Source: Opitutaceae bacterium (GTDB taxonomy: Bacteria; Verrucomicrobiota; Verrucomicrobiia; Opitutales; Opitutaceae). Taken from it: a stretch of DNA of 33,554 nucleotides. The notes under the pieces are model-generated. The model saw only the letters and a list, made by a program, of their open reading frames with translations, was not told where the DNA came from and ran no database searches. This document shows, one piece after another, positions 8,959 through 18,710 of the stretch. How positions within the stretch are numbered: position 1 is the stretch's first letter; each line of letters begins with the position of its first letter. Both the position numbers and the translations under genes were made by a program. The stretch covers positions 1 through 33,554 of the forward strand of contig JAIXRU010000030.1 of the NCBI GenBank assembly GCA_027485045.1. The letters are read 5' to 3'.

Positions 8959-9894
8959 ATGATGCATTCAGCGGAAACGGTGAAACGTCATCTGGTGGTT
9001 TTTGGCGCGGGCTATGTCGGCGGGGCGCTGGCGCGCAGAGCCCTGGCGGAGGGCTGGCGCGTGACCGCTCTTACGCGCAACCCGACGAAGGCCGAGGAAC
9101 TGAAGGCGGCGGGGTGTGCGGTGGTGACGGCCGAGCTGGCTTCGCAAGCTTGGTGGGACGCCCCGGAACTTCGCGCCGGGGCGGAGCGGGTGGCGGTTAC
9201 GGTGGCGAGCGGCGGTGGCGGCGTTGCGGGGTATAGGCGCAGTTATGTTGAGGGCCTGGCCAGTGTGGTGGCGTGGGGGCGGCGATTGGTGAAGCGGGGC
9301 GCGGACGGCGGGGAAAAGGGGATTTGCGGGCATTTGATTTATACGAGCAGCACCTCGGTGTATCCGCAGGATGGGGGCGGGCTTGTCACGGAATCGGCCG
9401 AGGTGGGAGGGGAGGCGGAGACGACCCAGGCTTTGGTTGAAGCGGAGCAGATTGCCGCGACCTGGCCGGGGCGGGCGGCGACGGTATTGCGCCTGGCGGG
9501 GATTTACGGGCCAGAGCGCACTTATTTAGTCGATCAAGTGCGTGGCGGTGAAGTGGCGGGGCGGGCGGATTTCCACCTAAACCTGATCCACCGGGACGAC
9601 ATTTTAAGCGGCATGGAAGCCGTGTGGTCGGCTGGGGAACCGGGCGGGGCAGGGGTGTTTAACCTGGCCGATGACGGAGCGGCGACCAAGGGCGAGGTGG
9701 TGGCGTGGCTGGCGGCGAGGCTCGGCGTGACGGCACCGCGCTTTACCGGTGCGCCGGCCGGGGGGCGGCGCATGGTGACGCCGGATCGCATCATCGATGC
9801 GGGGCGGGCGAAGGCGTTTTTGGGGTGGCGGCCGACGCACCCGAGCTACCGGGAAGGCTACGCGCAGATAATGAAGACTGCGATCCAAGCTTGA
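8959..9894 (+). CDS. NAD-dependent epimerase/dehydratase family (SDR) protein
   Basis: HLVVFGAGYVGGALARRALAEGWRVTALTRNP Rossmann start; HLIYTSSTSVYPQDGG; VLRLAGIYGPER; LNLIHRDD. Confidence 0.85.
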   Translation: MMHSAETVKRHLVVFGAGYVGGALARRALAEGWRVTALTRNPTKAEELKAAGCAVVTAELASQAWWDAPELRAGAERVAVTVASGGGGVAGYRRSYVEGLASVVAWGRRLVKRGADGGEKGICGHLIYTSSTSVYPQDGGGLVTESAEVGGEAETTQALVEAEQIAATWPGRAATVLRLAGIYGPERTYLVDQVRGGEVAGRADFHLNLIHRDDILSGMEAVWSAGEPGGAGVFNLADDGAATKGEVVAWLAARLGVTAPRFTGAPAGGRRMVTPDRIIDAGRAKAFLGWRPTHPSYREGYAQIMKTAIQA

Positions 9895-9968
9895 AAGCGG
9901 GGCGCGCTTGCGCGGCACTCGCGGGCTGTTCAATTCCTTCTATCTAACCCTTAAACCCAAACATCACC

Positions 9969-10277
9969 ATGGCCGGCGTCGGAAAACTTCTTAAACAAGC
10001 TCAGAAAATGCAGCGCTCCATCGAGGGCCTCCAAAGCCAGCTCGCGGCCAAGGAGCTCGACTTCTCGCGCGGCGGCGGCGCGGTGCAGGTCAAGATCAAC
10101 GGCGCGGGCCAGTTCATGGCGCTGAAGCTCGATGCGGAATTCCTGAAGGAAGACGCCGCGACCGTGGCGGGCGAGATCCTCGCCGCCGTGCAGGAGGCCG
10201 CCGCCGCCGCGAAAAAGTGCAACGAGGAAGAAATGGCGAAGGTGACCTCGGCCTTCCAGATGCCGGGCATGTTCTAA
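9969..10277 (+). CDS. ybaB: YbaB/EbfC family nucleoid-associated protein
   Basis: MAGVGKLLKQAQKMQRSIEGLQSQLAAKELDFSRGGGAVQVKINGAGQFMALKLDAEFL; immediately upstream of recR (conserved synteny). Confidence 0.93.
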   Translation: MAGVGKLLKQAQKMQRSIEGLQSQLAAKELDFSRGGGAVQVKINGAGQFMALKLDAEFLKEDAATVAGEILAAVQEAAAAAKKCNEEEMAKVTSAFQMPGMF

Positions 10278-10291
10278 GGCGGTCGCGCATC

Positions 10292-10894
10292 GTGACGCCC
10301 GCCTTCGAGAAATTACAGCAGGCGCTCAAAGGGCTGCCCGGCGTCGGTTTCCGTTCGGCCGAGCGCATGGCCTTGCACCTCCTGGTGGAGAAGCCGGAGC
10401 GCCGCATCGCTTTGGTCGCTGCGCTGGAAGCGGCGGCCCGGGCGGTGCGGCGGTGCGAGCGCTGTGGAAATCTAGCCGAGGGCGAGCGGTGCGCGGTGTG
10501 CGCCGATTCCCGGCGCGATGAGGGCGTGGTGTGTGTGGTGGAGCATGTGCCCGACCTGGTGGCGATGGAGCGCTCGGGAGCGTATCGCGGGGTTTATCAC
10601 GTGCTCTACGGTCGGCTGTCGCCGATCAACGGGGTTGGGCCGGGCGAGCTGAATTGGGAGTCGTTGCGCACGCGTCTGGAATCGGGCGCGGTGCGTGAAC
10701 TTATTTTGGCGCTGGGCAACGATGTGGAGGGCGAGGCGACCTGCCACTTTATCACCCAGCACCTGGGCACGGTTCACGATGCGGCGGTGAAGGTGTCGCG
10801 CATCGGCTTCGGACTGCCGAGCGGCGGCGGGGTTTTGTATGCGGACGCGGTTACGCTGAAGAGTGCGCTCGATGGACGGCGTGACTACGTGTGA
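10292..10894 (+). CDS. recR: Recombination mediator protein RecR (GTG start proposed)
   Basis: VTPAFEKLQQALKGLPGVGFRSAERMALHLL; zinc-finger CERCGNLAEGERCAVCAD; Toprim VVCVVEHVPDLVAMERSGAYRGVYHVLYGRLSPINGVGPGEL. Confidence 0.95.
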   Translation: MTPAFEKLQQALKGLPGVGFRSAERMALHLLVEKPERRIALVAALEAAARAVRRCERCGNLAEGERCAVCADSRRDEGVVCVVEHVPDLVAMERSGAYRGVYHVLYGRLSPINGVGPGELNWESLRTRLESGAVRELILALGNDVEGEATCHFITQHLGTVHDAAVKVSRIGFGLPSGGGVLYADAVTLKSALDGRRDYV

Positions 10895-10963
10895 GTGAGC
10901 CGGGTGGCGATGAGGGCGAGGGGATTGCGTCGTGCGGCTGGGTAAGGATGCTGCGGTGAAGAC

Positions 10964-12613
10964 ATGGTGAACATCGTGCAGTTTTGGCGGGCAGAGTCGG
11001 TGTCGGGTGCGACGCGCGTTGCGGTGCTGGCCGCCGTGCTGGTGGCGGGCGGTTTGCTGGCGTGGGCGGCCTGTTTGTGGCCGGCGTGGAGGGAGAACCC
11101 GGATTTGTCGCATGGGTTTCTGGCCTTGCCGGTCTTGGCGATGCTCTGGAAACGGGCACGGGAAGATAGTGCCTCGGGGCGAGCGCAGAAGCAGGAGTGG
11201 TTGAGCGACGGGTGGGTCGGGCTTGGCGTGGGGCTGGGCTTGGTGGGGCTGGCGGTGGCGACTTTGTTTACGACGGTGTATGCGGTGGCCTTGGGCTGGG
11301 GAGCCACGCCGACGCTCTTTTTCTTGAGCGTGGTGGTGGCAAGCGCGCTGGGGATGGCGACGATCCTGGCGACGGGGCAAGGCGTGCGTTGGGTGCGGCC
11401 GGGCTGGCCCTTGGTGGTGATGGTTGCGGTGGTGCTTTTAAGCGCGCCGCTGCCCCCTGGAAGCTATGCGCGGCTGACGGCGGGTTTGCAGGAGATGGTT
11501 ACGATCGGAGTGGTGGATACGTTGCGGCTGTTTGGGGTGCCGGCCTTGCGCGCGGGGAACATTATCCAGCTCGGTTCGACAGCGGTGGGCGTGGAGGAGG
11601 CGTGCAGCGGGGTGCGCAGTCTGGTGTCGTGCGTGCTCGGCGGCCTTGTATTGTCGGCGCTGTGGTTGAGCTCGCCCTGGCGTCGGTTCTGGCTGGTGGG
11701 GCTGGCCGCGCCTCTGGCCTTGGCGGCGAATTTCGGGCGTTCGCTGACACTGACCTTAATGGCCAGAAGCGGGGTGGATATCGCGGGGGTGTGGCATGAT
11801 GCGCTCGGCTACGCGGTGCTGGTGCTCACGATGGGCTTGCTGGCGGCCTTGGCGTGTTGGCTGGAGGAGAAGCCGCCGGGCGTGGCTAGGGTGGAGCGGA
11901 GTCCTATGACTACGAAGGGGGTGGAGTGGAGCGGGGTGGTGGCGGTGGCGGCCTTGGTGTTGGCGGCGGGATGGTTTGGTTTTATGGGACTGCGGACGCA
12001 GTCGAATGGCGGGGTGTCGGTGGCCGCGCCTGATTTGGAGCGTTTGGTTCCGGCGGTGGCGCCGGCGGGTTGGCGGGTGGAGACGCGGAGGGATTTGGGG
12101 CGTTTCGCGGGGATTTTGCAGACGAATTATTTGCTGGAGCGCACGTATTCGAGAGTCACGGACGCGGGTGAGACCTGGCAGGTGACGGTTTATGTGGCGT
12201 GGTGGCCGGCGGGCGGGGCCTCGGTGAGCACGGTGGCGGCGCATACGCCGGAGGCCTGTTGGCCGGGCGCGGGTTGGCAGGCGGTGCCGGGCGCGGAACA
12301 GCGAGGCGAGTTGGCGTTGGGCCAGGGGGTGAGGGTGGGGGACGCGGAGAAACGGGCCTTTATCAGTCGGGATTACCCGCAGAACGTGTGGTTCTGGCAT
12401 CTGGTGGACGGACGGCCGATGCGGGCGTTTGATCCGCGTTCGTGGCGCGAGCAGTTGGCGGTATTTTGGCAGCGCGGAGTGCGGAGGGAGGAGGCGCAGG
12501 CCTTTGTGCGTATATCGAGCAACGTGGAGTGGGAACACCTGGCGACGGACCCGCTGCTGGCCGAGGTGGTCGCAGGGGTGGCCGAGCTAGGCGTGCCGGT
12601 GACGGGACGTTGA
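10964..12613 (+). CDS. Exosortase/archaeosortase with C-terminal EpsI-type domain
   Basis: Multi-TM N-terminal half with Cys/Arg/His catalytic context (VEEACSGVRSL, ANFGRSL, WHDALGY). C-terminal half has HTPEACWPGAGWQ, typical of EpsI domains. Confidence 0.9.
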   Translation: MVNIVQFWRAESVSGATRVAVLAAVLVAGGLLAWAACLWPAWRENPDLSHGFLALPVLAMLWKRAREDSASGRAQKQEWLSDGWVGLGVGLGLVGLAVATLFTTVYAVALGWGATPTLFFLSVVVASALGMATILATGQGVRWVRPGWPLVVMVAVVLLSAPLPPGSYARLTAGLQEMVTIGVVDTLRLFGVPALRAGNIIQLGSTAVGVEEACSGVRSLVSCVLGGLVLSALWLSSPWRRFWLVGLAAPLALAANFGRSLTLTLMARSGVDIAGVWHDALGYAVLVLTMGLLAALACWLEEKPPGVARVERSPMTTKGVEWSGVVAVAALVLAAGWFGFMGLRTQSNGGVSVAAPDLERLVPAVAPAGWRVETRRDLGRFAGILQTNYLLERTYSRVTDAGETWQVTVYVAWWPAGGASVSTVAAHTPEACWPGAGWQAVPGAEQRGELALGQGVRVGDAEKRAFISRDYPQNVWFWHLVDGRPMRAFDPRSWREQLAVFWQRGVRREEAQAFVRISSNVEWEHLATDPLLAEVVAGVAELGVPVTGR

Positions 12614-12711
12614 GTCGTGCGCGGAGGTGGAAAGACATGTTTTGCTCAACGGGGAGCAAATGGATGTTGCGCGACACGGGCGCGGAGCTAGGTCTTTGCG
12701 CTAGTTGAGTC

Positions 12712-12786
12712 GCGGGCATAGTATACCGGCTATTATGTGTGCTTCCCAAGCATGAGAAGAGGGTTCGACTCCCTCTGCCCGCACCA
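12712..12786 (+). tRNA. tRNA-Gly (anticodon CCC), CCA encoded
   Basis: Acceptor GCGGGCA/TGCCCGC, anticodon stem-loop TGTGC-TTCCCAA-GCATG, T-arm GAGGG-TTCGACT-CCCTC, 3' ACCA. Confidence 0.9.
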
Positions 12787-12792
12787 ACTTTT
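12762..12792 (+). repeat. Left copy of att-like direct repeat (3' part of tRNA-Gly)
   Basis: GGTTCGACTCCCTCTGCCCGCACCAACTTTT; 26 of 31 positions match 19740-19770 without gaps. Confidence 0.55.
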
Positions 12793-12960
12793 ACCTCTTG
12801 GCAAGTATCGTTCCGGTCTTGCCCCCGGCGCGATGCAAGGACCGCCATTCACGCGCGTTTTAAGCCGTCGGCAAATTCGCCCGCGCGCCCCTTTCCTGCC
12901 TCCTGTCGTCAACGAATAGTTGCAGTCGCAAAGCCATAAACCACAACTTTAGCCCTATTT

Positions 12961-15891
12961 ATGGCGAAGAAGTCCAAGTATCCCCTCCCCACACCGTCAG
13001 ACTCTTCCGTCAAAGAAGTCGCCGCTTACGAATACTCCGCCAAACGCCGCAACAATCCCGAGGTCGGCCTCGTCACCCCCGACACCGATCCCGAGGCGGG
13101 CAAGACCACCTGGGCCTTCGATCCCCACCTCGCCCCGGAACTGAAATTCGACTCGCAGGGCATCCGCCAGCAGGTCGAGACGCTGATTGCGGAAATTCAG
13201 GCCGAGAGCGCCAGACTTGGCGAACTCGCCGTCCATGGGGCGGTAGATGACCTTCGCGCCACCCGCGCCCGGCTTGTCGCCGCCACGGAGAAACTCAAAA
13301 AACTTCAATCTCCCTTCCTCGCTTGGACGGGCAAAGCCGAGCGCACGTCCTTCGAGGTCGATACCGTCTCGCTCCACGTCCACGAGAAGATCGACCCCGC
13401 CCGCGTCGTGCAGACGCTCCGCTCCGAGGAGGCCAAGGCCGGCCCTGTGCAGGGCGATTTGTTTGACCACGCCTTCAAGCAGGAATCCCTGCGCGAGGCC
13501 GTCGATTTCTACAAACACGAGCGCGGCTGGGCCAACCGCCTCGTCGCCGGCGACTCCCTCCTCGTCATGAACTCCCTCCTCCGCAAAGAGGGCATGGCCG
13601 GGCAGGTGCAGATGTTTTATTTCGATCCGCCCTACGGCATCAAATACGGCTCCAACTTCCAGCCCTTCGTCAACAAGCGCGACGTCAAAGACCGCACCGA
13701 CTCCGACCTCACCCAGGAGCCGGAGATGATCAAAGCCTTCCGCGACACCTGGGAACTCGGCATCCACTCCTACCTCACCTACCTGCGCGACCGCCTGCTC
13801 TTGGCGCGGGAGTTGTTGAGCGAATCCGGTTCCGTCTTCGTCCAGATTTCCGATGAAAACGTCCACCTCGTCCGTAATCTCATGGATGAAATTTTCGGGG
13901 TGGAGAATTTCGTGAGCTTAATAACATTTGAGAAAACAAGCAGCGCTACATCTGGTCGTCTCTCTTCAATTTCGGACTATATTCTTTGGTATTCGAAATC
14001 CATAAACAGCCTGAAGTATTCGCAGCAGTATACGAAAAAGGTCCTGGGTGAGGACGGCACCACTCAATACGTTTGGTGTTACTCTCAATTAGGCGAAATC
14101 ACTCGGCTGAAGGATTCGGATTTATCTGATCCTGATTCGCTGAAAACCAAGGGCCGAATTTTCGCGGCGGACAACCTAACAAGTCAACGTCCAGCCCAAG
14201 GCACGGACGTCCTGAATTTCGAATATTTAGGTAAGCGTTTCACACCGGGAAAAGGAACATTCAAAACAGACGCCTGTGGGTTGAATCGGTTAGCGAAAGC
14301 GAATCGACTAAACCCCATCGGCAACTCGCTGATGTATCGCCGCTTTCTGGAGGATTTCCCTGTTAGCCCAATATCGAACCATTGGGCCGACACAAAAATG
14401 ACGGGCTTTTCAGAGGCGAAATCATACGTGGTGCAAACAGGTCAAAAAGTCATCGAGCGCTGCCTCCTAATGACCACCGATCCCAGCGATCTGGTCATGG
14501 ATATCACCTGCGGTTCTGGCACCACGGCCTTTGTCGCCGAAAAGTGGGGCCGCCGCTGGATCACCTGCGACACCTCCCGCGTCGCGCTCACCCTCGCCAA
14601 ACAACGGCTGATGACCGCGAGCTTCGACTACTACGCGCTGAAATACCCCAACGAGGGCGTGCGCTCCGGCTTCATCAACGAAACGGTGCCGCATGTTATG
14701 CTCGGGAAGATCGCCAACAATCCCGAAATCGACGAGATCCACGCCCGCCTGCATCCTGGCATCCTCGCCGCTCTCGAAAAACTTAAGACCGCGGCCAAGC
14801 AGCCCAAGTTGCAGGAGTGGGACGTGCCCTTCGCGTTTCCCGAGGATTGGCCCGAGGCCGCCCAAGCTCCGTTCGACGCGTTTCACAAGGCCCGCCAGAC
14901 CATGCAGGGGCAGATGGATGCCAGCATCGCCGCCCACTCCGACCGCGAGATTCTATATGACTGCCCGCAGGTAGATAAAAACAAGGTGCGCGTCACCGGC
15001 CCCTTCACCGTCGAGGCCACGCCCTTCCCCACCGTGCAATCGCTCGACGAGGCCCACCAGCCGCCCGACGCCACCACGGCCGTCGCCCGCAGCGGCGCCA
15101 CCTCGCGCCAACACCAGTGGCGCGACGAATTGGTTAAGACCGGCATACGCGGCAAGGGCGGCCAGAAAGTCCAGTTCGCCGACCTCGAACCGGTGCCGGG
15201 CACGCGTTACCTGCACGCCATCGGCTCCACCGTGGAGGGCCAGCCCGCCGCCATCTCCTTCGGCCCCGAACACGCGCCGCTGGAGCAACGCCAGGTCGCG
15301 CTCGCCTTGGAGGAGGCCAACAAGCTCGTGCCCAAGCCCAAGTTCGTCGTCTTCGCCTCCTTCGCCTTCGATTCCGAGGCGGCTAAGGACATCGACGAAA
15401 CCAACTGGCCGGGCGTCACCCTGCTCAAGGCGCAGATGAACCCCGACCTCTTGACGGAAGACCTCAAAAAAGGCCGGGCCAGCAACGAATCCTTCTGGCT
15501 GATGGGCCAGCCCGACGTGGTGGTGCGCCCCATCCGCTCCGGCGACGACAAGGGCAAGTGGGAAGTCGAGGTCAACGGCTTCGACTATTTCAACACCAAG
15601 ACGGGCGACCTGGAGAGCGGCGGCGCGGGCAACATCGCTATGTGGCTGCTCGACCCCGACTACGACGGCCGCGCAGTTTTCCCGCAGCAAATCTTTTTCC
15701 CGATGGCGGGCGAAAAGGAGGGTTGGTCACGCCTGTCGAAAGAACTCCGCGCCCAGCTCGACGAAGAAAAGCTGGAAGCGTTTCGAGGCACGAACTCGTT
15801 GCCTTTCGAGCCCGGCAAACATCGCCGCGTGGCGGTGAAAGTCATCGACGACCGAGGCATCGAATCGCTCAAGGTCATCAATCTCGAATAG
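12961..15891 (+). CDS. Type III-like site-specific DNA methyltransferase (Mod), beta-class order
   Basis: 976 aa; catalytic DPPY (FYFDPPYGIKYGSNFQPF) precedes the SAM-binding motif (DLVMDITCGSGTTAFVAEKWGRRWITCD). A variable region lies between them. Confidence 0.92.
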   Translation: MAKKSKYPLPTPSDSSVKEVAAYEYSAKRRNNPEVGLVTPDTDPEAGKTTWAFDPHLAPELKFDSQGIRQQVETLIAEIQAESARLGELAVHGAVDDLRATRARLVAATEKLKKLQSPFLAWTGKAERTSFEVDTVSLHVHEKIDPARVVQTLRSEEAKAGPVQGDLFDHAFKQESLREAVDFYKHERGWANRLVAGDSLLVMNSLLRKEGMAGQVQMFYFDPPYGIKYGSNFQPFVNKRDVKDRTDSDLTQEPEMIKAFRDTWELGIHSYLTYLRDRLLLARELLSESGSVFVQISDENVHLVRNLMDEIFGVENFVSLITFEKTSSATSGRLSSISDYILWYSKSINSLKYSQQYTKKVLGEDGTTQYVWCYSQLGEITRLKDSDLSDPDSLKTKGRIFAADNLTSQRPAQGTDVLNFEYLGKRFTPGKGTFKTDACGLNRLAKANRLNPIGNSLMYRRFLEDFPVSPISNHWADTKMTGFSEAKSYVVQTGQKVIERCLLMTTDPSDLVMDITCGSGTTAFVAEKWGRRWITCDTSRVALTLAKQRLMTASFDYYALKYPNEGVRSGFINETVPHVMLGKIANNPEIDEIHARLHPGILAALEKLKTAAKQPKLQEWDVPFAFPEDWPEAAQAPFDAFHKARQTMQGQMDASIAAHSDREILYDCPQVDKNKVRVTGPFTVEATPFPTVQSLDEAHQPPDATTAVARSGATSRQHQWRDELVKTGIRGKGGQKVQFADLEPVPGTRYLHAIGSTVEGQPAAISFGPEHAPLEQRQVALALEEANKLVPKPKFVVFASFAFDSEAAKDIDETNWPGVTLLKAQMNPDLLTEDLKKGRASNESFWLMGQPDVVVRPIRSGDDKGKWEVEVNGFDYFNTKTGDLESGGAGNIAMWLLDPDYDGRAVFPQQIFFPMAGEKEGWSRLSKELRAQLDEEKLEAFRGTNSLPFEPGKHRRVAVKVIDDRGIESLKVINLE

Positions 15892-15898
15892 GGCCGGG

Positions 15899-18685
15899 AT
15901 GAAATCGCTCATCATCAATTCCCCCTATGTCCGCCCCGGTCGGCATTGGGTGGAGACGCGCCCCAACACGCCGCTCGCGCTTAAAGAGGAGCGCCGACCG
16001 GCGGGCTACGAAATCTTCGATCCGCGCAGCCACACCAAGCGCACCGTCACGCTCGACCGCGTGAACGAAATCCGCGCCCGCCTCCAAGCGTGGCAGCAGT
16101 CCGGGCGGCCCGGCCTCACCAGCGTCAGCCGATCGCTAATCGAGCATTGGCACGATCGCACGGCGCGCACGCATCCGTTCTATTTTTGCCAACTAGAAGC
16201 CATCGAATCGCTTATGTGGTGGGTCGAGGCTCCGGCCGATTTTAAGCAGGGCGTCCACCTGCCCGGCGACGGCGGTGCGTGGGAGCGACTCTGCAACAAA
16301 ATGGCCACCGGCACCGGCAAGACTGCCGTCATGGCTATGATCGTGGCCTGGCAGTCGCTCAACGCGCTCACCTACCCGAAGCGGAAGGATTTTTCGTCGG
16401 CGATATTCATGGTCGCCCCCGGTCTCACCGTGCGCGAGCGCTTGCAGGTGCTAAAACCCGGCCACTCGGAGAACTACTACGACCAGTTTAACATCTGCCC
16501 CAACGAAAGTCTTCGCCAAAGACTCAATCAGGCCGAGATCCTCATCGAAAACTGGCACACCCTCATGCCGCAGGAGGAGCCAGAGCGCTCCGTGGTTAAA
16601 AAGGGTGCGGAGACCGACGAGGCTTTTACCCGCCGCGTGCTCGGCCCACTCGCCACGCGCAAGGACATCATCGTCATCAATGACGAAGCGCACCACGCCT
16701 ATCGCGTGCCGGCGGATATCAAGATCAGCCGCAAGCAGGCGGAGGAAGACGGCGTAAATCTGGAGGAGGCCACACGCTGGATCGAAGGCCTCGACCGCAT
16801 TCACAAAACGCGCCGGATCCAGCGTTGCTTCGATCTCTCAGCCACGCCCTTCGCGCCCACCGGCAAGCGCAACAGCGAGCAGGGTTTGTTCGACTGGATC
16901 ATTTCCGACTTCGGCCTCAACGACGCCATCGAAGGCGGCCTTGTGAAGACGCCGCGCGTCGTCGTGCGCGACAGCGCCCTGGCCGACGCCAAGACCTACC
17001 GCTCGAAACTCTACCACCTCTACAACAACCCCGAGGTGAGCGAGGATTTGAACCGGAAGGCCGAGCCGGAGGAGCCCTTGCCCGATCTCGTGCAGAAGGG
17101 TTACACGCTGCTGGCGGCGGATTGGCTGGAGGCCGCGCAGAGTTGGCAAAAAGCCGGGCACCCGTGCCCGCCGGTCATGCTCACGGTCTGCAACCGCACC
17201 GAGACGGCGGCGCGCGTGGAGCGGTTTTTCAATTCCGGCGATTGCCTGATCGAAGGCACCCGCGCCCCCGGCCGCACGCTGCGGGTGGATTCCAAGGTGC
17301 TCGAAAAGGCGGAGGTCGGCGAGAAGGCCACCACCGACAAGGATTACGAGGAGCGGCTGGCCGAGATCGTCCGCACCTCGGGCTTGCCCGAACAAAAGCA
17401 GGCAGAACTCGACGGCCTAAAAAAAGAGCAGTTGCTCCGCGAGATCGTGGACACGGTGGGCAAAGTCGGCCGCGCCGGCCAAGGCCTGCAAAACGTTATC
17501 TCGGTTGCGATGCTCTCCGAGGGCTGGGACGCGAAGAACGTGACGCACATCATGGGTCTGCGCGCCTTTACATCGCAGCTTCTGTGTGAGCAGGTCATCG
17601 GACGCGGCTTGCGGCGTGTGTCCTATGAGACCGACGCAGACGGCCTGTTTTTACCCGAATACGTGAACGTGTTCGGCGTGCCGCTTTCGATTTTCCAAGA
17701 CGTTGAGGACGGCGGCACGCCACCGCCTCCGCCAAAACCCTCCACACAAATCGAGGTCATAGCTGATCGTGTCGCCCATGAGATCACCTGGCCCAACATC
17801 GAGCGCATCGACAGCGTTCTCAAAGCAAAGCTCACCATTGATTGGGCCAAGGTGCCGCCCATCGAACTTGACCCGGCGAACAGCCCCATCTCCGCCGAAA
17901 TGGCGGCGGCGCTCGGCGGCCAGACCGACCTCGGCAAAGTCACCGAGATCGATCTACTGCGCTTCGAGAACCAGTTCCGCTTGCAGCGGCTCCTGTTTCT
18001 CGGGGCGCGCAAGGCCTTCGAGCAATTCGGGAAGGGCCGGTTCAAGAGCAACCCCGAGTTCCTGTTTCTCCAGTTGGTGAAGCTCGTCGAGGCCTTCTGG
18101 AAAACCAACAAGGTGCATATCCCCGACCTGTTCCATCAGGACGATCTGCGCCGCCGTGTGCTTTTCGCGCTCAACATCGACAAGACGGTGCAGCACCTCT
18201 TCCAGCACCTGCGGGAGCAAAACCTGAGCGAACTGGAGCCGATCTTTAACACCGACCGTCCCATCGCCTCGACGGGCGACATGATGACGTGGTTCACCAC
18301 CAAGCCCGCTTATCCCACGGTCAAATCGCACATCAGCCATTGCGTGTTCGATTCTACCTGGGAGGCCTGCGAAGCCTACGAAGTCGAGCGCAACGAACAC
18401 GTGGCCGCCTACGCCAAAAACGACCACCTCGGCTTTCATGTTTTTTACCTGTGGAACGGGTCGAAGCGGAAATACATCCCCGACTTCCTCATCCGGCTAA
18501 AGAACGGGAAAAACCTCATCCTTGAAGTGAAGGGTGAGGATTCGCAGCAGAACCAAGCCAAGCGGCAGGCACTAGGGGAGTGGATTCAAGCCGTGAACAA
18601 CAAGGGCGGGTTTGGGACGTGGGCGGCAGACGTGTCGTTCACGCCGTCCGATATCCCCGGCATCCTCAAGCGCCACAACGGGTAA
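15899..18685 (+). CDS. Type III-like restriction subunit: DEAD/DEAH helicase plus PD-(D/E)XK nuclease (BPTD_3080-like)
   Basis: Walker A MATGTGKTAVMAM, Walker B INDEAHHAYR, DLSATPFAPTG, SF2 motifs SVAMLSEGWDAKNVTHIMGLRAF and EQVIGRGLRR. C-terminal nuclease YIPDFLIRLKNGKNLILEVKG. Starts 8 nt after the mod stop. Confidence 0.9.
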   Translation: MKSLIINSPYVRPGRHWVETRPNTPLALKEERRPAGYEIFDPRSHTKRTVTLDRVNEIRARLQAWQQSGRPGLTSVSRSLIEHWHDRTARTHPFYFCQLEAIESLMWWVEAPADFKQGVHLPGDGGAWERLCNKMATGTGKTAVMAMIVAWQSLNALTYPKRKDFSSAIFMVAPGLTVRERLQVLKPGHSENYYDQFNICPNESLRQRLNQAEILIENWHTLMPQEEPERSVVKKGAETDEAFTRRVLGPLATRKDIIVINDEAHHAYRVPADIKISRKQAEEDGVNLEEATRWIEGLDRIHKTRRIQRCFDLSATPFAPTGKRNSEQGLFDWIISDFGLNDAIEGGLVKTPRVVVRDSALADAKTYRSKLYHLYNNPEVSEDLNRKAEPEEPLPDLVQKGYTLLAADWLEAAQSWQKAGHPCPPVMLTVCNRTETAARVERFFNSGDCLIEGTRAPGRTLRVDSKVLEKAEVGEKATTDKDYEERLAEIVRTSGLPEQKQAELDGLKKEQLLREIVDTVGKVGRAGQGLQNVISVAMLSEGWDAKNVTHIMGLRAFTSQLLCEQVIGRGLRRVSYETDADGLFLPEYVNVFGVPLSIFQDVEDGGTPPPPPKPSTQIEVIADRVAHEITWPNIERIDSVLKAKLTIDWAKVPPIELDPANSPISAEMAAALGGQTDLGKVTEIDLLRFENQFRLQRLLFLGARKAFEQFGKGRFKSNPEFLFLQLVKLVEAFWKTNKVHIPDLFHQDDLRRRVLFALNIDKTVQHLFQHLREQNLSELEPIFNTDRPIASTGDMMTWFTTKPAYPTVKSHISHCVFDSTWEACEAYEVERNEHVAAYAKNDHLGFHVFYLWNGSKRKYIPDFLIRLKNGKNLILEVKGEDSQQNQAKRQALGEWIQAVNNKGGFGTWAADVSFTPSDIPGILKRHNG

Positions 18686-18710
18686 ACCTCACTCATTGCC
18701 ATCGCCACCC

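Noticed and set aside
10472-11380. 302-aa minus-strand ORF rich in Arg/His/Pro/Gln across recR and exosortase
   Set aside because: Composition typical of an antisense frame in GC-rich DNA; no domain recognised.
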